Positions 38,419 through 50,966 of a DNA stretch of 64,000 bases are shown here, piece after piece. Below the pieces are notes generated by a model that saw only the letters and a list, made by a program, of their open reading frames with translations, had not been told where the DNA came from and made no database searches. This DNA comes from Sarcocystis neurona. Lineage: Eukaryota; Apicomplexa; Conoidasida; Eucoccidiorida; Sarcocystidae. Made by a program: the position numbers and the translations under genes. Numbering within the stretch: position 1 is the stretch's first letter; each line of letters starts with the position of its first letter. The stretch is from the NCBI GenBank assembly GCA_000727475.1, contig KL647292.1, forward strand, positions 2,197,186 to 2,261,185, read 5' to 3'.

Positions 38419-41400
38419 ATGCGGACAAAGCCGCCTTGTACGAACACGTTTGTGGAGTTGCTGTATTCGCTCCTCCTGCTGTTATTGTGTCAGCATGGGA
38501 GCACAGGTCCTTCCTCAGCTGTCTGTAAAAGGGCACGGAGGGCACGAGGCCCATTCTTAGCCACGCTGTTACTAGTTAGGACACTTTTCGTACAGGTAAC
38601 AATTGCAAACGCAGTAATGGAGACCAGCTATGCAACCCTTCATTTACAGGAGAATGTCAGCATCGCCAAGGTAAAATTTCCTCTCGTTCCAGCGATTTAT
38701 GAAAGGGCCTATACATATGATACCCTCCGGACTTTTGAAAGGTACGGCGTGCTGACGCTTACGCCTAACAAGATAGCCGTCATGTATAATTGGTGTCAAG
38801 AACAAGACACGTATGCGAATGATTTTGCCAGTCATTTGTACCTGGCGTGCAAGGTGCGAATCGAATTCTTCTCTCTTTCGGGGGAACGCTTGCAACAAGA
38901 GTTTTATGACCCGGCCGGCATCCTGCGCGTTCAGAGCAGCTTCACTTTTTTTGACCCCGAAAAATTCCCAGAAATGAAAGCCATTGGCTTCTGGGTGCAC
39001 GGCCCCCATGAAGGCGCTCATTCGAACAAGATTGTTCTCGCCTTGTGGACAGCAGTGTGTCCTGATCCAGACGCAACGCGCGAATGCACCGCCGGAGCAA
39101 ACGGTTGTATCATATCTCTACGGAAACGCGCGCCCGCAGGAGCGGCAGGATCAGCTTCAGAGAGTTTTATGGACACGTGCATGTCACAGCTTTTCGGAAT
39201 GCCATTTCTAAGTGCGAAAGCGGGCCTCCGCCTGTGTGACGCAGGAGAGGGGAGCACTCCGTGGCCTTACCAATCCGCTTCTGACTGCTTCTACTATGAT
39301 TTGTCGTTCACAGACGCCACAGGGAAAGGGTGGGAGAAGCCAGCAGATGGCAAAGCAGACGGCTACAGACTAGGTTCAATTGATACTATATCAAAGGATG
39401 GGGGTAGATACGGCTCTGTATACTTGGTGCGCTTCTCTCCAGGGGGCACTTCAGTTGAATGGACCAGGAGGATTTCCAGTCATGCATTCCTCGACTACGG
39501 CGAAGGCATTGGGAACGCCGTTCATGCAGGGGAGGCTGTCATCAGTGCAGCTGCCGGTGGTGCGGCTACTACCGAGATGCAGTACAGCGTTACGTATTAT
39601 ACCCATTATTGGAGTCGATCATCTAGCGGACAGGTCTTGCTGAAGCGGCTCTGCCATGTGCAGATTGTGCGAGAGAATGGTGAGCTGGTCGACGCTGCCA
39701 GTGGAGGACTACTGAATACAAAGTGCTCCCATTGTTCATCGCAACCCATGGTGCGTGTACACCCGCAGTCTCACCGGTGGATGAGCGTGTGCAGCAGCAG
39801 CAGCGCGGACGGACCCGGCATCTACTTAAACGACAACTTTGTTGTGGACTCCTTGGCCTCTCTCAGACCCAGTGGTGTCACCTCCCTTGACCCAGATACA
39901 TTGTACTCCATGGACACCGACGCACAGATCGTTCCTACAGGCAACAACGAATGGCTACTATTTTGGAAGGCGCTGGTGATTTTCCCCAAAGAGCCGGTAG
40001 AGCTATTTGGCCCGTTTGTGCAGGCAGGCAAGTTAATGCTTGCAAAGTACGACCCGAGTGTTTCAGCGTTGAGTGTCTCACCTACTGCCATCATTGGTGG
40101 TCTCAGTGAGCCAGAATATAGATCTCCGCGCATCAGTAGATTTGGAGAGAAAACGCTGCTAGTCGGCTTCAGCAGCTCTCTAAAACATACTACGACTCTG
40201 CTGGAGATATACGAGGACGGAAGAATTGTAACAACGACAGAACTCCAAATTGACCGTACCCTTGTTGGCGTTCTACTCAACCGTGCCTCAGCGACTGAGT
40301 GGCAACACCATACAGACAACACCGTGTACTGGGTTGACCGAGTCGTGCACAGCGAAGGATTTGATCAGTATGAGGCTCTGAGGCCTGCAACGGCGTATCC
40401 AGGATTTAGTTTGCAATTATTAAAAATTCAGGGGCACACAACCGACCTCGACTGCCACGTCCAGTAAGGTTCGCACAGAGCGCGAACGCTTACACAGTTG
40501 TCACACCCTTGCGTGGAAAAGTCACGTAAAACACCCATTTGACATTCACTGTGGCGAACAACTTGGAACGCAGCAGCAGATTCGGTCGAAGGGAAACAGC
40601 CAGCTCTGCAGCGGACGTCGGAGTAGCCCACGCGGATCCTCCAGTCCACAAGTTCTGCACGTACAGTTTGATACGGGGCGACGCGGGAACCACCATTTAC
40701 CTCGACTTAAGCACGGAAGCCGACCTTAACAAGGAAGAGGTTATACACTGAGGTCCGCAGGTTGTGCTTAAGAATCCTTTCCTCAGTTTTCGTTACGGGG
40801 CTGGTGGACTCAATGCGAACACGGGAACAGTGCGTGGTAACGGTATTCGGAAATCTATGAATCTCGTTCTTCGTAAGCCATCATATTGTCTTTTTCAGAG
40901 TCAGGGCAGGAAACAGAGAGTTTAAAGGGCTCAACTTAGGCAGCCCCACGCCATACCTTTGTGTGGCCTAATCTCGCACAGTTCAACGGTTGCACCCTAC
41001 TGCGGCCGTGCGGCTTCGCAAATCAAGTTCTAACTTTCGAGTGTTATGCGGCAGAAGTTTTCCCTTCTAGATCTTTATTTGCTCGTTTTAAGCCTGTTGA
41101 ACACCGTGATTTCCCTGTAAAGGCCTTACCTTTCCTTCGTCAATACTAACTCAAACAGTCTGCCACTCGACGGGTGCGCGATAAATATGCCCTACCAGCG
41201 CCAGCAATGTGCTGTAAGCGCCACAGAATGTGACTCGTGCATAAGTTAACGTATGTTTCTGAATGCCCATCTGTCTATCTATGAGCGAGCCGATTGACCT
41301 TTTTTTTTGCTTGCACAGTGGCACCTGTGCGCTCCGCCGCAGGTGCCCACTACGCAGTAAGTATGAATTTTCATAGAAGCACTTGAGGGTTGATTATAAG

Positions 41401-44400
41401 TTATTCTGTACGAGGGCATCTGAGTGTCTCTGCCTGAGTGACGGGAGGCATGAACGCGTGCATTCTGTTGCTGTCGCGACTTCTACTTGGCAAGCTGCGT
41501 AGTTTGGGGCACGCAGCCTTCCGTGATCGTTTTTCAAAGTACCACGGTGGCAACGGCGCCTAAGATATATGCTTGAGCTAAACCGGCTTATAGGTTTGCT
41601 TGTCAAGCAGTGCAACTGAGGGAAAGGTCTTTCAGATTCAAGCAGGACGAATAACTACTTCATGGGTACTCGTGGTGTGTCCCCTGTCACCTCTGCACAG
41701 GTGGGACTCTAGCTCCACCTGCGACAACTCCTGCCACCTCTTGCAGGTGCTGCAGGAAATTACTCCTGGCAGCAACTGTCCCGTGCCACCAGGATCTCTC
41801 AAGGTAACTCCATGCAATAGCGGTTCTCTATGCGAGCCAATAAAAGTGAGTCAAGTGGTTCAAGCGACCTTGAAGGGCCTTATACCGTCAGAGACAAGGA
41901 ACGGTACAGGCAAGCAGCTGTTTTTTAAAGGCGGAAGTGCATCAATCTCCGGCTCTCAAAAGCCGTCAGCGGCATCTGTCGAAGGTGTTGAACCTACGTT
42001 AGAGAAGTCATCTGCAGCAACAGTATCCTCTTCATCAGTTAAAAGATCGCGAACACAGTCTCAAAGATTTGTTCATTCAGATACAAAATCAAGGACAAAA
42101 TTTTCGAGCCACGCGAACAGACTGACAAAGAAGTCAGACGCGTCCGTTGTTTCGAATGCAGCACCAGAGCGTGAGACAGCAGGAATGACACCATCGATCG
42201 AGTCGTCGGACATATCGCTCCTGTTTGATCGAGACGTAAGAACGGCAATCGACTTCAGCAGCTCCGAATCCTCGTCTTTCGCCGTCTTTTTGAGCGGGGG
42301 AGGTGACATCCATGAGTTTTCTGCGGCTTTCCTTCTCGATTCAAATAGGTGGGAAGAAGGCCTGAGGCTCTCCTGCGCGGCGTATGATCGATTCGGGAAG
42401 GCCTTGGTTGTGAGAGAAGGTTTCATCGGTCGCCTACCACCGCGTAATTTCTTAAAGCCAGCAGGAGTGAATGTTTCATATTGGCAGTGGACAAACCTAA
42501 GATTATTTGGTGTGCAGGCTGTGCAGTGCACTTCTGGAAGTCCTTCTCTGTTGCCTTCATCGACTGTCCCGGTCGCCGTTAAGTACAGTACTCATGCTTT
42601 TTCGAGTTCATCGTCTACTTCGTTCCCTGCATCATACCCAACATCCCCGTCGCGCAGTCGTCAAGGCTGTAATTTGTCTGACGGGCATGCAGCCGGTTTC
42701 CAGTCCTCCTCACCTCTTCCTGCATCCGAGGGAGGAAAACTTATACATCCAAAGGCCAACTTTCCCGGTGTTACGCCTCTTGCGCCAGCTAGTTCTTCGA
42801 CATTACTTGCGTCGTCATTACCTTCACTACGTGTCGCGGAGCTTGTAGTGTTAGGGCGTCCGAATGGAGGCGGTGCCTGCCCTCCAGAGGGTTTCTTTTC
42901 TCACGCCAACTGTACCTCCGAAGCCTCCCGCCCTGTTTTTGACCTTTCGACTCTTGATTGCAAAGGCGAGTGGAGTGAGTGGACCGTTTGCGACGCCAGC
43001 TGCATTTCCCTGCGAGTTTTTCGGAAGCAGAAAGAAGCTGCTTGGGGTGGTAGACCCTGCCAGCGCATTCAGAAGAGACCCTGTGGCGGTAAGTATCTCT
43101 ACAAGACCAACGCGAAATGTACATTGCACCCGTCAACAAGACCTACGCTTCTCCCCATCTTGTGCACGACACGAATTGAAAGGGAGCACTGACGTGCTAG
43201 ATTACTAGTGGGCTTTCGAAAGGCTATCGTAGTTTATGGATGCACTTAAACACGTATACAAGCATGTACGTATGTGCGCGTGTGTGAATCTACGTATTCA
43301 CGTGTTTATGTGTCTGTGCACGCGGACGCCCAGAACTCACATACTTCTATATTCACGTACGTCAGCGCAAGCTCGTGAACAAAGGTGTAACAGGGGAAAC
43401 AGTGGAACGGCTCGCGCGCCGCCGTAATATTGATGCTTGCGCAGTCGTTCGTAGGTTTCTGCCTCTCACGTGCAAGTACAGAGCAGTCCAGAGTCGGTTC
43501 TTGTCCCACTGAGGGAGCATGTGTGCTAACGACTTTCACCCGGTGCACGGATCCAGTCTGACTTCGTAGTAGTCATGTATGCACACCAGTGCCACTTCTG
43601 AAGAAACTGACTTCCTTCGTGCTGCTGGCAGCTCAGCGCGTGCATCACGGTCGCCTCGTGTATTTTAGCTATATGCAGCATAAAGATATGCTGTGTATGT
43701 GTTTCGACGGCAGTGGTGGTCCATTTGTTCTTTCTGGTATTCTTGTGGTCTTTTCTTAGAACACTGTCCCGATTGCTTACAAGGGGAGTTTCGCTTGAGG
43801 TAGTGCGTCGACTGAAATATCCTTCAGAAAAATAAGTTCGACCGACTACAGGCGCTGTTACTGCAGCGCATCGTCACACAATGTTGGATTGTGCTATGAT
43901 CTGGTATTCTGGCAGCAATTACTGCTGCACGTCATCTGGTACTGGCGCAAAGTTGATCTCAATGCTGTTGCAGTTAGCTGCGGTGTCTGCTTGCTCTCAC
44001 AGATGCACACACGCTGAACTTTTACAGCTTCCGACCACTTTCGGCCCTACTTCTTTCTTGTGTCCTTCCGTATTTGTTCAGATGGACCATATTGCACAGC
44101 TTCATCTTTTGCCTCCGCCCTCTCTGGTGACGAACCTCTTCTTCCTCGCCAGAGACCATGCTCCTACGTCACAGGCCCTTGGTCGGACTGTCTGCATTGT
44201 AGACAGCTGCGTTTTCACCAGATTCTGGTAGAGGCTGCTGGACCGAACGTGGAGGCCTGTCCAGAACCAATTGAAATGAAATACTGCAATACGAGCTGCA
44301 GGCTTCAGTATGATTTTGCTTATACCGCAACCTCCACATTCCCACCGGCCACAACCCAAAATAATCCGTTACCAACTTTCGTCCCCCTTCCAAAGGTTAC

Positions 44401-45409
44401 CGCTGCGCTTTCCTGGCGCCGGTGGTATATTATGGGTCGCTACACCATTGCAGCATTATGTCTCCTCGCGGTATTGTTGCTCGCCCTCCTTGCAGCGTGC
44501 CTCCTCTGCTCGTTCAAGAGCGGAGCACAACAGCAACAGCAGCAACGACCAGCAGGATCGGCATCCAACGAGACGGCAGTATCCCCCACTGCAGTAACTC
44601 TGGCCAGCTTACGGCGCCGAACTGCAGCGGCGGCTCACGCAGCCGTAGCCTCTGTGGTTGAATTTGCTGAAAAGCCGAGAGCGCGCACCGCGAGGATGGA
44701 TGAAAGAAGTAAGACAGCTGCTGAAGAGTCTCGAGCACTCCCCTGTGAAAAACCGTTTCCTCGAGACACCGCAGGTACACCGCGACTGCACCAGAGAAAC
44801 GAGCGACTGGAGGTCCGATTTCGTAGTATGTCCACGGGTAGAGCTGAGGCATCGTCTTCCGCTCTGCAAAGCATGAAGGCATTTCATTCCAAAAAAGTAC
44901 CAGTAAGGGGGCCGGGCGGCGACTCAGCGGCTCGGAAAAGTAGAGTTAGCACTGCTGCCCGCCCTCAGCTCACCACCAGTGGCTTCGTGCGCTCCCGTGC
45001 TTTGCCTACCCATGATGGTAATAGAGAGCTCCACAAAACATGCGCAGCACCGGGACCGGAGGTACCAGAAGACCCGTTCGGTCTTGCTACTGTCGATTCT
45101 GCACTTGACGTGACTTTGAAAGCAAAAGTCGAAAATGACTCTATGTGCGAGTGGGAAGATATAGATACCAACTCTCCTGTCAACAGCGTCAGAACAACAG
45201 CGAGTGATCAGGCGAGTGGCCACTCGTTTACCATTCGAGAAGAGAGTACGGGTTGCCAGAAGGGTTGCGAGAGAAACACACGTCTCCCCCGTTTCCTGAA
45301 ACGCCGTTGCAACGAAAATGCTGGAAGAATTACTGTCACCGTGAATAAAAGACTTGCAGGCGTGAGAGCGCTTTCTTGGAAGCGGCCCGCCCCACCCAAA
45401 CAGATGTAG
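38419..45409 (+). CDS. TSP1-domain type I transmembrane protein (three exons), probable secreted adhesin
   Basis: Three exons (38419-40463, 41701-43088, 44082-45409) join in phase to give 1,586 residues. Donors are GTAAGG at 40464 and GTAAGT at 43089; acceptors are CTCTGCACAG and TTTGTTCAG. The start ATG at 38419 is followed by a leucine-rich signal-peptide-like stretch. Residues of about 60-680 are strand-rich, with blade-like repeats resembling a beta-propeller. The first TSP1 module is formed across the exon 1/2 junction (WDSSSTCDNSC, with the family W-x5-C-x3-C spacing). The second is at about 1102-1148 (CKGEWSEWTVCDASC) and is completed in exon 3. The third is at about 1171-1217 (CSYVTGPWSDCLHC). 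A single transmembrane segment lies at about 1264-1286. The tail is about 300 residues, disordered and Ser/Arg-rich, with an acidic Trp motif CEWEDID near 1500. In apicomplexans, TSP1 plus a transmembrane segment usually marks micronemal or surface adhesins; that localisation is inference. The tail is longer than a TRAP-type tail and does not end in a Trp motif. No named orthologue is recognised. Confidence 0.85.
41317..41356 (+). other. cryptic mini-exon with hairpin inside first TSP1-gene intron
   Basis: A strong acceptor (CCTTTTTTTTTGCTTGCACAG) ends at 41318 and a canonical donor GTAAGTATG starts at 41357, bounding 38 nt. AGTGGCACCTG (41317-41327) pairs with CAGGTGCCCACT (41340-41351) with one bulge. 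Adding it before 41701 breaks the frame. With an alternative acceptor (AAGCAG|GA near 41646) the frame stays open. Confidence 0.4.
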
Positions 45410-48400
45410 ATCTGCAAGCGTCGTGTTGCATTGTTTGTTACCTTTCGATCGAGCGGAAGTTCTGGCAAGGTAATGTGGTAAACAGCCTACAACTACTCGG
45501 CTGCACCTTTATGTGGGTTTCTTCTGCGTCTCAGGTGCGTGAAGTACATCGGTGCGCTGTACACTTGTCTATGAGCGTCAGTCTGTGTGACGCTCTACGT
45601 TATTTTTATGTGGAGACTGTTGACTAGGAAGCGAGCTTCGTAGCATTGGCCGTGCAATCAGGCCACCGAGGCTCCGTGAATTTTATTGCCTTGCGATGCG
45701 TGCCTGAGACTAACCAGTCTCGCGACGGATACCACAAACCAAGGTGGCCCTACAGAGGGTATGCAGTCTGATGGCGCTCACTAAACTGCTTCGTCCTTTC
45801 ATCTTCGAGTAAGAGTCTTGCACAAGTGGCAGGACGCGTGCGCCTTGCCTCTGCAAGGCCGCAGGCTCGTGACTAAGCGATACGGGCGCAATACGTATTA
45901 TTCCTCCCTCTTTACAGTACGACTCGGCCTCCCTCGCTGAATCCCCCCCTTGACGAACGCGATCTGCTGTAACGTCGAAAACGCCACAGTGTTTGAAACA
46001 GATGGTACGGTGTTAAGATGCTGTGCCACTGACATGTCCTAGGTGTTTTGCACAGCACACTGCGCCGAGGTCTCCCCTGGTACGTTCAGATTCAGCTTGA
46101 GTAGATGTTACGCGTAGCAGTGCTTAAGCAGCTGGACAGTGCATCTGCCTTCAGTAGACGCTATACACGGTAGACAACAGTATATAAAGCTAACGAAGTC
46201 GGGCGTTGCGCAGCAGTCACTGCTAGGCTAGCCAGAAACTGAAATACAATCACAGCTTGTATACGAAGAATGCACTGCGGGGAATAGCCTAACGGGATTC
46301 AAGTGTGTATCCTTTTCGTGATAAAGTGCAAGAACGACTGCGCTGCGGTAGATGATTCGCACACGGTGCGGACAAGAAGCAAGGACATTCGCTTTCTGCG
46401 ACAGAGCCCTGCTCGTCTAGCCGCGCGCCCCGTAGCCTTCAAAAACAGTTCATTCAACTGGTGACCACAAAAATTCAACTTGTCACGTTAGAAGATACGA
46501 TACCAGACTTGTGTCGTCTATAATGTGCAGAAGGGGAGGCACAACGCGGGATCCCTTACTCGCTCGAGTGTAAGGTGGTATTAGATACGAGAGAGCATGA
46601 CGTGCACAGGACTATCCTCTTACGCGGTGTATTTGTCACCAGACAAGAGCAGTGTGGAAACAAACGTACACCTACACTGACACCGCGCTTTTGTGCGAGT
46701 ACAGACACGTATGCACCTTGCATGTGTATGCAAGACTGACACTCTGGACGCTTGTGAAAAAGTGCACACTTGCACGTGTTTAACAGGGGTCTACGCACTG
46801 ATTTCAGAATGCCCACCGCTGAATGTGCGTTTACACCTATATTTGTATGCCTTTATATGATAGGTGCACACACAAACACACACGACTATTGAGTTTAGAG
46901 GGATAGGTGAATTCTGTGCGCAGCTCCGCAGAGCGGAGTGAGTAGCCGATGTATGAGGAATTACGTTTTGAGGACCGCAAACCTCTCGGCTCCACGCTCG
47001 TACAGATGATTCGTCTTCCCGTTAAACTAAGTGTGAACGCTCAATATTAGACCAGCCAGCGCCCTTTAACTAAGCAGAATCATCACTCGCTGCGTTTCTT
47101 GACGAATGTTGTTACGATTGGAGCATTGCAAGCTACACGTTGTCTACGTGCGGCGCTTGTCGAGCCGTCCCCAGGCACGGGGACGTGCCTGGGCTCGTCC
47201 CTTACGAGCAGTACACAACATTGGCTGCCTCTTCTTTCTGTGTAGCGCCGCGACCTGCAGCACTTTCAATCGTTCGTATGAAAGCGTGTCCTGACAAAAG
47301 AGCAGAGGTGACCACACTTCGTGCCCGCACAAAGCGCGTCCAAGGTAAGAGTTTGCCCACCGGTGAATCGTTGTAGTAGTTATGGAATTGTTCCGGTAAC
47401 TCCTGAGATGTGTGAACTGCAAGCCGCAGGAGAGTGACGAGTTCGGGAAATCTGAGCTTTCGTAGCAGCCAGCGCCCCCACTACTGCGCGCCTAGGTGCA
47501 CTAAGGAACGACGACGTGCGGCGAAAGGTCCGAGACTCAACTGTCTCTAGTAAACCGCTCATAGTTACTTACAGACATACTCCCACACGAATATATAGGT
47601 GAGCGCTTATTCATCATTGCCTGAACTGCGTACCCACGTGTCTCTCGGGCTTTCAGAAACTTAGATACGTCGACTCCTGTTCAACACATACCGTGCGTTT
47701 GCGTTCTTACGTCTCTGGGCAGACAAGCTGTATAGTTGTATCACATGCAAAGATAATACACTGGAAATTCAAAAAAGAGAACACTGTGAGCATATAGCTC
47801 GCAACTCCTGAGTGCAGCTGGAACACCTTCAAAGATTGAGCAAATGTAATTGCAATCAACAAGTGTCTACCTGCGCTTCCGCATGCAGCGCAGTCTCAAT
47901 GATGTGTGTAGCATGGAGACGTTCGTCTGTATGGAATTTTTGGCAATCGATTCAGGCAACGGACCTCCATGTTTTCAACAGTCGACGGACGAGTTTCGAA
48001 CTAATGCGACAGTACTCCGCACCCGCAGCGTCAGTCGCATTCCGTCGATATGCGAACAAGTTGTACACGTCTGTAGAGTCCCCGCAGTAGCTACAGCACC
48101 AACTCAGACTACGGCAGTGCAATACCACGTCGAAAGAGGTACGATGCACCAGCACTGCATAACATACCCCGTAACGAGGTTCCCATTGTGGCATCCCTGA
48201 GTCACAATAACTGCCGCCACGACTCTTCCGACTGTTCGTCCTGTTGGCGCCCTCTGCTCTTCCCCTTTCCGTGCTGGTGCGGCCGAGGTTGAATTTGGAT
48301 TTGTTGGTGGTGGATTGCTGCTGCTAGGTCACTGATCGTGATGTTCTTGGAGCTGTTTGCCTGTTGCTGTGTAACCGCCCTGCTGCACTCCTCCTGGAGG

Positions 48401-48411
48401 TACAGCTGCTA
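45410..48411. other. P-segment intergenic region with no supportable gene
   Basis: About 3 kb between the convergent TSP1 gene and membrane-protein ORF. No repeats, no coding-like frame above about 115 codons. Contains the interleaved hairpin at 47161-47197. Confidence 0.6.
47161..47197. other. interleaved inverted repeats (two competing stem-loops)
   Basis: GTCCCC (47167-47172) pairs with GGGGAC (47179-47184). CCCAGGCAC (47170-47178) pairs with GTGCCTGGG (47185-47193), extended by CGAGCC/CTCG outside. The two stems overlap, so only one can form at a time. Confidence 0.6.
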
Positions 48412-49188
48412 CTAATAGTAGACGCCAGCGCTAATTAGTACGAAAGAGATGGCTAATCCCAGCATCAGAGCAGCAGCTGCTGCATGCAGCAGCTCCCGCA
48501 AGAGAGAGCGGTCTCGCCTAGGGACGCGCAGGGTGTACATGATGAATTTGGCAGTGAGCACCAGTCCCGCACACACGAAGACAGCAGCAATCCACCAGAT
48601 CAAACGCAGTGGCAGCGGTGTCTTGTACGGTATTAGCCTCGTCGCTGCACCTACAGATGTGGCCCCCACTACCTGCATCCGCGATGCCCCCGCATGCTGC
48701 TTCCCAGCAGCAGCAGTTACAGCAGCAGCAGCCGCTGCAACTACGCGGGCCCAAACTCGTCCATCACGGGCACCAGGCGTTCCTGCAGACGCAGCGGGCG
48801 TTCCGCTTTTGGCAGGATTCAATTTTGCAGCAGCAACAGCAGCAAAATGTAGTGAGTGCCTGTCCGAAATGGTATTGCTGCTGCATGAGGGGGCAGCTGA
48901 AGGCACTTGTACCGGGTCGAGAACAACTGGCTGTGAGGGAGGAGGCGCTCCTGCGTCGGTTGTCTGCTTTGGTGAAAGTGGATGCGTGTGACGTTTGGCA
49001 GAGCTTGTTACTACCACTGTTGCTGCCGGTGTCGCCCGCCGATGAGCCTCACGAGCCCAATCAGCAGTAGCAGTGCACGAGTGGCCGTGTTGTTTTGTAT
49101 ACTGGACTAGCCTTCGCAACACCGCGTGGAGAAAAAAAGGCAGCGAAGCCGCCTCCTCCAGATAGCACTTCAAAAGCAGGACTGCCAT
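48412..49188 (-). CDS. hypothetical membrane protein, 258 residues
   Basis: Open frame from an ATG at 49188 (context TCCATGG) to a TAG at 48412. It could be a complete single-exon gene or only the last exon. The N-terminal half is Ser/Thr/Pro/Ala-rich and looks disordered. An Ala/Val-rich helix lies at about 150-165. Two clear transmembrane segments follow at about 193-216 (LRLIWWIAAVFVCAGLVL) and 233-256 (LMLGLAISFVLISAGVYY), joined by a basic loop (RVPRRDRSLLREL) that should face the cytosol. The C-terminus ends four residues past the second segment. The opposite strand is also open over much of this, as is usual for CAG-rich DNA, but the hydrophobic segments and the charged loop favour the minus strand. 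No family is recognised. It lies at the right P/R boundary. Confidence 0.45.
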   Translation of the reverse strand: MAVLLLKCYLEEAASLPFFLHAVLRRLVQYTKQHGHSCTATADWAREAHRRATPAATVVVTSSAKRHTHPLSPKQTTDAGAPPPSQPVVLDPVQVPSAAPSCSSNTISDRHSLHFAAVAAAKLNPAKSGTPAASAGTPGARDGRVWARVVAAAAAAVTAAAGKQHAGASRMQVVGATSVGAATRLIPYKTPLPLRLIWWIAAVFVCAGLVLTAKFIMYTLRVPRRDRSLLRELLHAAAAALMLGLAISFVLISAGVYY

Positions 49189-50966
49189 GGAAAGATACCA
49201 GATGCGGTGCTCTTAAAACGACTGTGTGTAGTCGGAGAAGCTGCGGCGGCTGCTTATCATTCCCGTGCAATGTAGGATACTCAAATTCAAGAGCCTTTTG
49301 CTGACGTCACCCGTATCTGGCACCAACCGAGATGCGTGCGCTCTTCTCCCGCGAAACGCCCGTAGTGCTGCGGAAGTGCCTGAGCCGCCGATGCCGCTTG
49401 ACCTGCTGACATGCAAATGCTTCTCCAGGTGCTTCAGACTGGGCTATCCCCTCCTGAAGGAGCAGGTGTCGCGGCTGCAAAGCGGTGCAGCTGGCTACTC
49501 CTTTGATTAAGACGGGTGCACTCTTGGTGTTAGCAATGCAGTTGCTACACATCTGCCACCTTCACGCGGGACGTACTGCTTGTTGTTGTTGTTGTTCTGT
49601 GATTGTGAGCTGCTGCCGCTGTAGTGTGTATCACTGTCACGCTGTTACCTGCTGGTGCGGAAAATTGCAACGTGTTGCTTCTGTTGCGCCGCGTCACCGC
49701 ACTATCTCTGTGCTACTACAAAACGCCAGCTCAGCAGCGCTACCTACTGCGGTGCTGCTTTTCAAGCCGTTGCATCTGTGGGCTGCTGCGAAGCAGCCTG
49801 CATCGTCTTTTGCTGTGTTGTTTTTTACGCGCTTGACGCCGCTTGAATGCGCCGTCTTGCCTCTGTTCCGAACCTCGGCGTGTTGGTAGAACAAGCGTTT
49901 CTCTTGCTGCCCTTCTTCTTGTGGGTGCTGCGTGTGCTGCAGGCCGCCACGCCGCTCGTGTGTGCCCGAGCTTTCGTGCGCCCCGCCGCCACCGTTCGAG
50001 ATGGACAACCGGACCTTGCTCTTGCTGGTATTTCGTAGGTCGTATTGGTCACTTCGCAGCACCTACGGATTCTGAACTGGCCCTGCTGCGTTGCCGCGCC
50101 TCTGCCAGGTTGGTGGCCTCTAGTTGCTTTGCAGACGGCCAGGGAAAGGGACTGAACGGCGGCGGAGAACGTCCGCGGCGACTGCGAGGCAGAGAAGCAA
50201 CAGCCGCGACTGCAGGCTCACCGGCAGCAGCTGTGCGTAGAACAGCTAAGAGAGCCTTAGAGGAGACGAACTGCTGCTTTCTCTCCCTGCGTGTGGAGTA
50301 CACATCCCGGTGTCTGCCTCCGTGCCCTGCTCGTGTTGTCGTTGCTACAAGTGGTGATGCTACCGGCTATGCATTCCTCCATCCACTACAGCGCGCCCTA
50401 CTTCACATATTCAAAAGCAAGTTTATCTTCTAGCGAAGGTCGGGCTGGCTTTCTAATGGGTTAGCCGTGCTTCCCGCCTACTTGGAGGAGACAAAACGGA
50501 GAAGTGGGACATCTACGATCACCGTAATCTTTTTTGCCGTAAGAATTGCGACGCAAAATCAAACACGCGCTCACATGCACGAGGAATAGAGTTGACCTTT
50601 GCATGTCTGATCCCTATTCTTTCACGCGCACACCAGGACAGCTACTATCACCACGCGGGTGTTTCTTGCCGGAAAAAACGTCTTCTGTTGCGCAGGTGGA
50701 GACGCGCAGGCGGGCAATCCCCCGAAGCTGCCGCTCCCATCGGAGGACTTGCGATAAGAAATACCACACGAATTCCTGGAGAACACACTTTCCAGGCATA
50801 AATATACAAGGGACCAGCCAAGGAAGCCAAACGCGATGTCATTAAAGTGGAGAGAACATGCGTAGTCCTACCAGTGTAACAAGGCTGCCAGCTCCCGGGG
50901 CCGCCTCAGCGCTGCTAGTGGCGCGCAGTCGGTGCGCGCTGCAGTGTCACAGGTAGGCACTGCTAC
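49189..50966. other. no supportable gene; short ORFs on both strands
   Basis: Plus frames (49265-49510, 49843-50433) and minus frames (49307-49552, 50049-50303) overlap. The minus frame 50049-50303 (YSTRRERKQQFVSSKALLAV) could be an upstream exon of the membrane protein at 48412-49188, but no phase-matched splice pair was found. Confidence 0.25.

Noticed and set aside
38036..38560. 174-codon plus-strand ORF overlapping the start of the TSP1 gene
   Set aside because: Different frame, no domain or signal, and within the length range of chance ORFs in this region. It is probably 5' untranslated or upstream sequence.
40539..40751. 70-codon plus-strand frame after the first TSP1-gene exon
   Set aside because: No phase-compatible acceptor, and the direct junction 40463/41701 gives exact TSP1 spacing.
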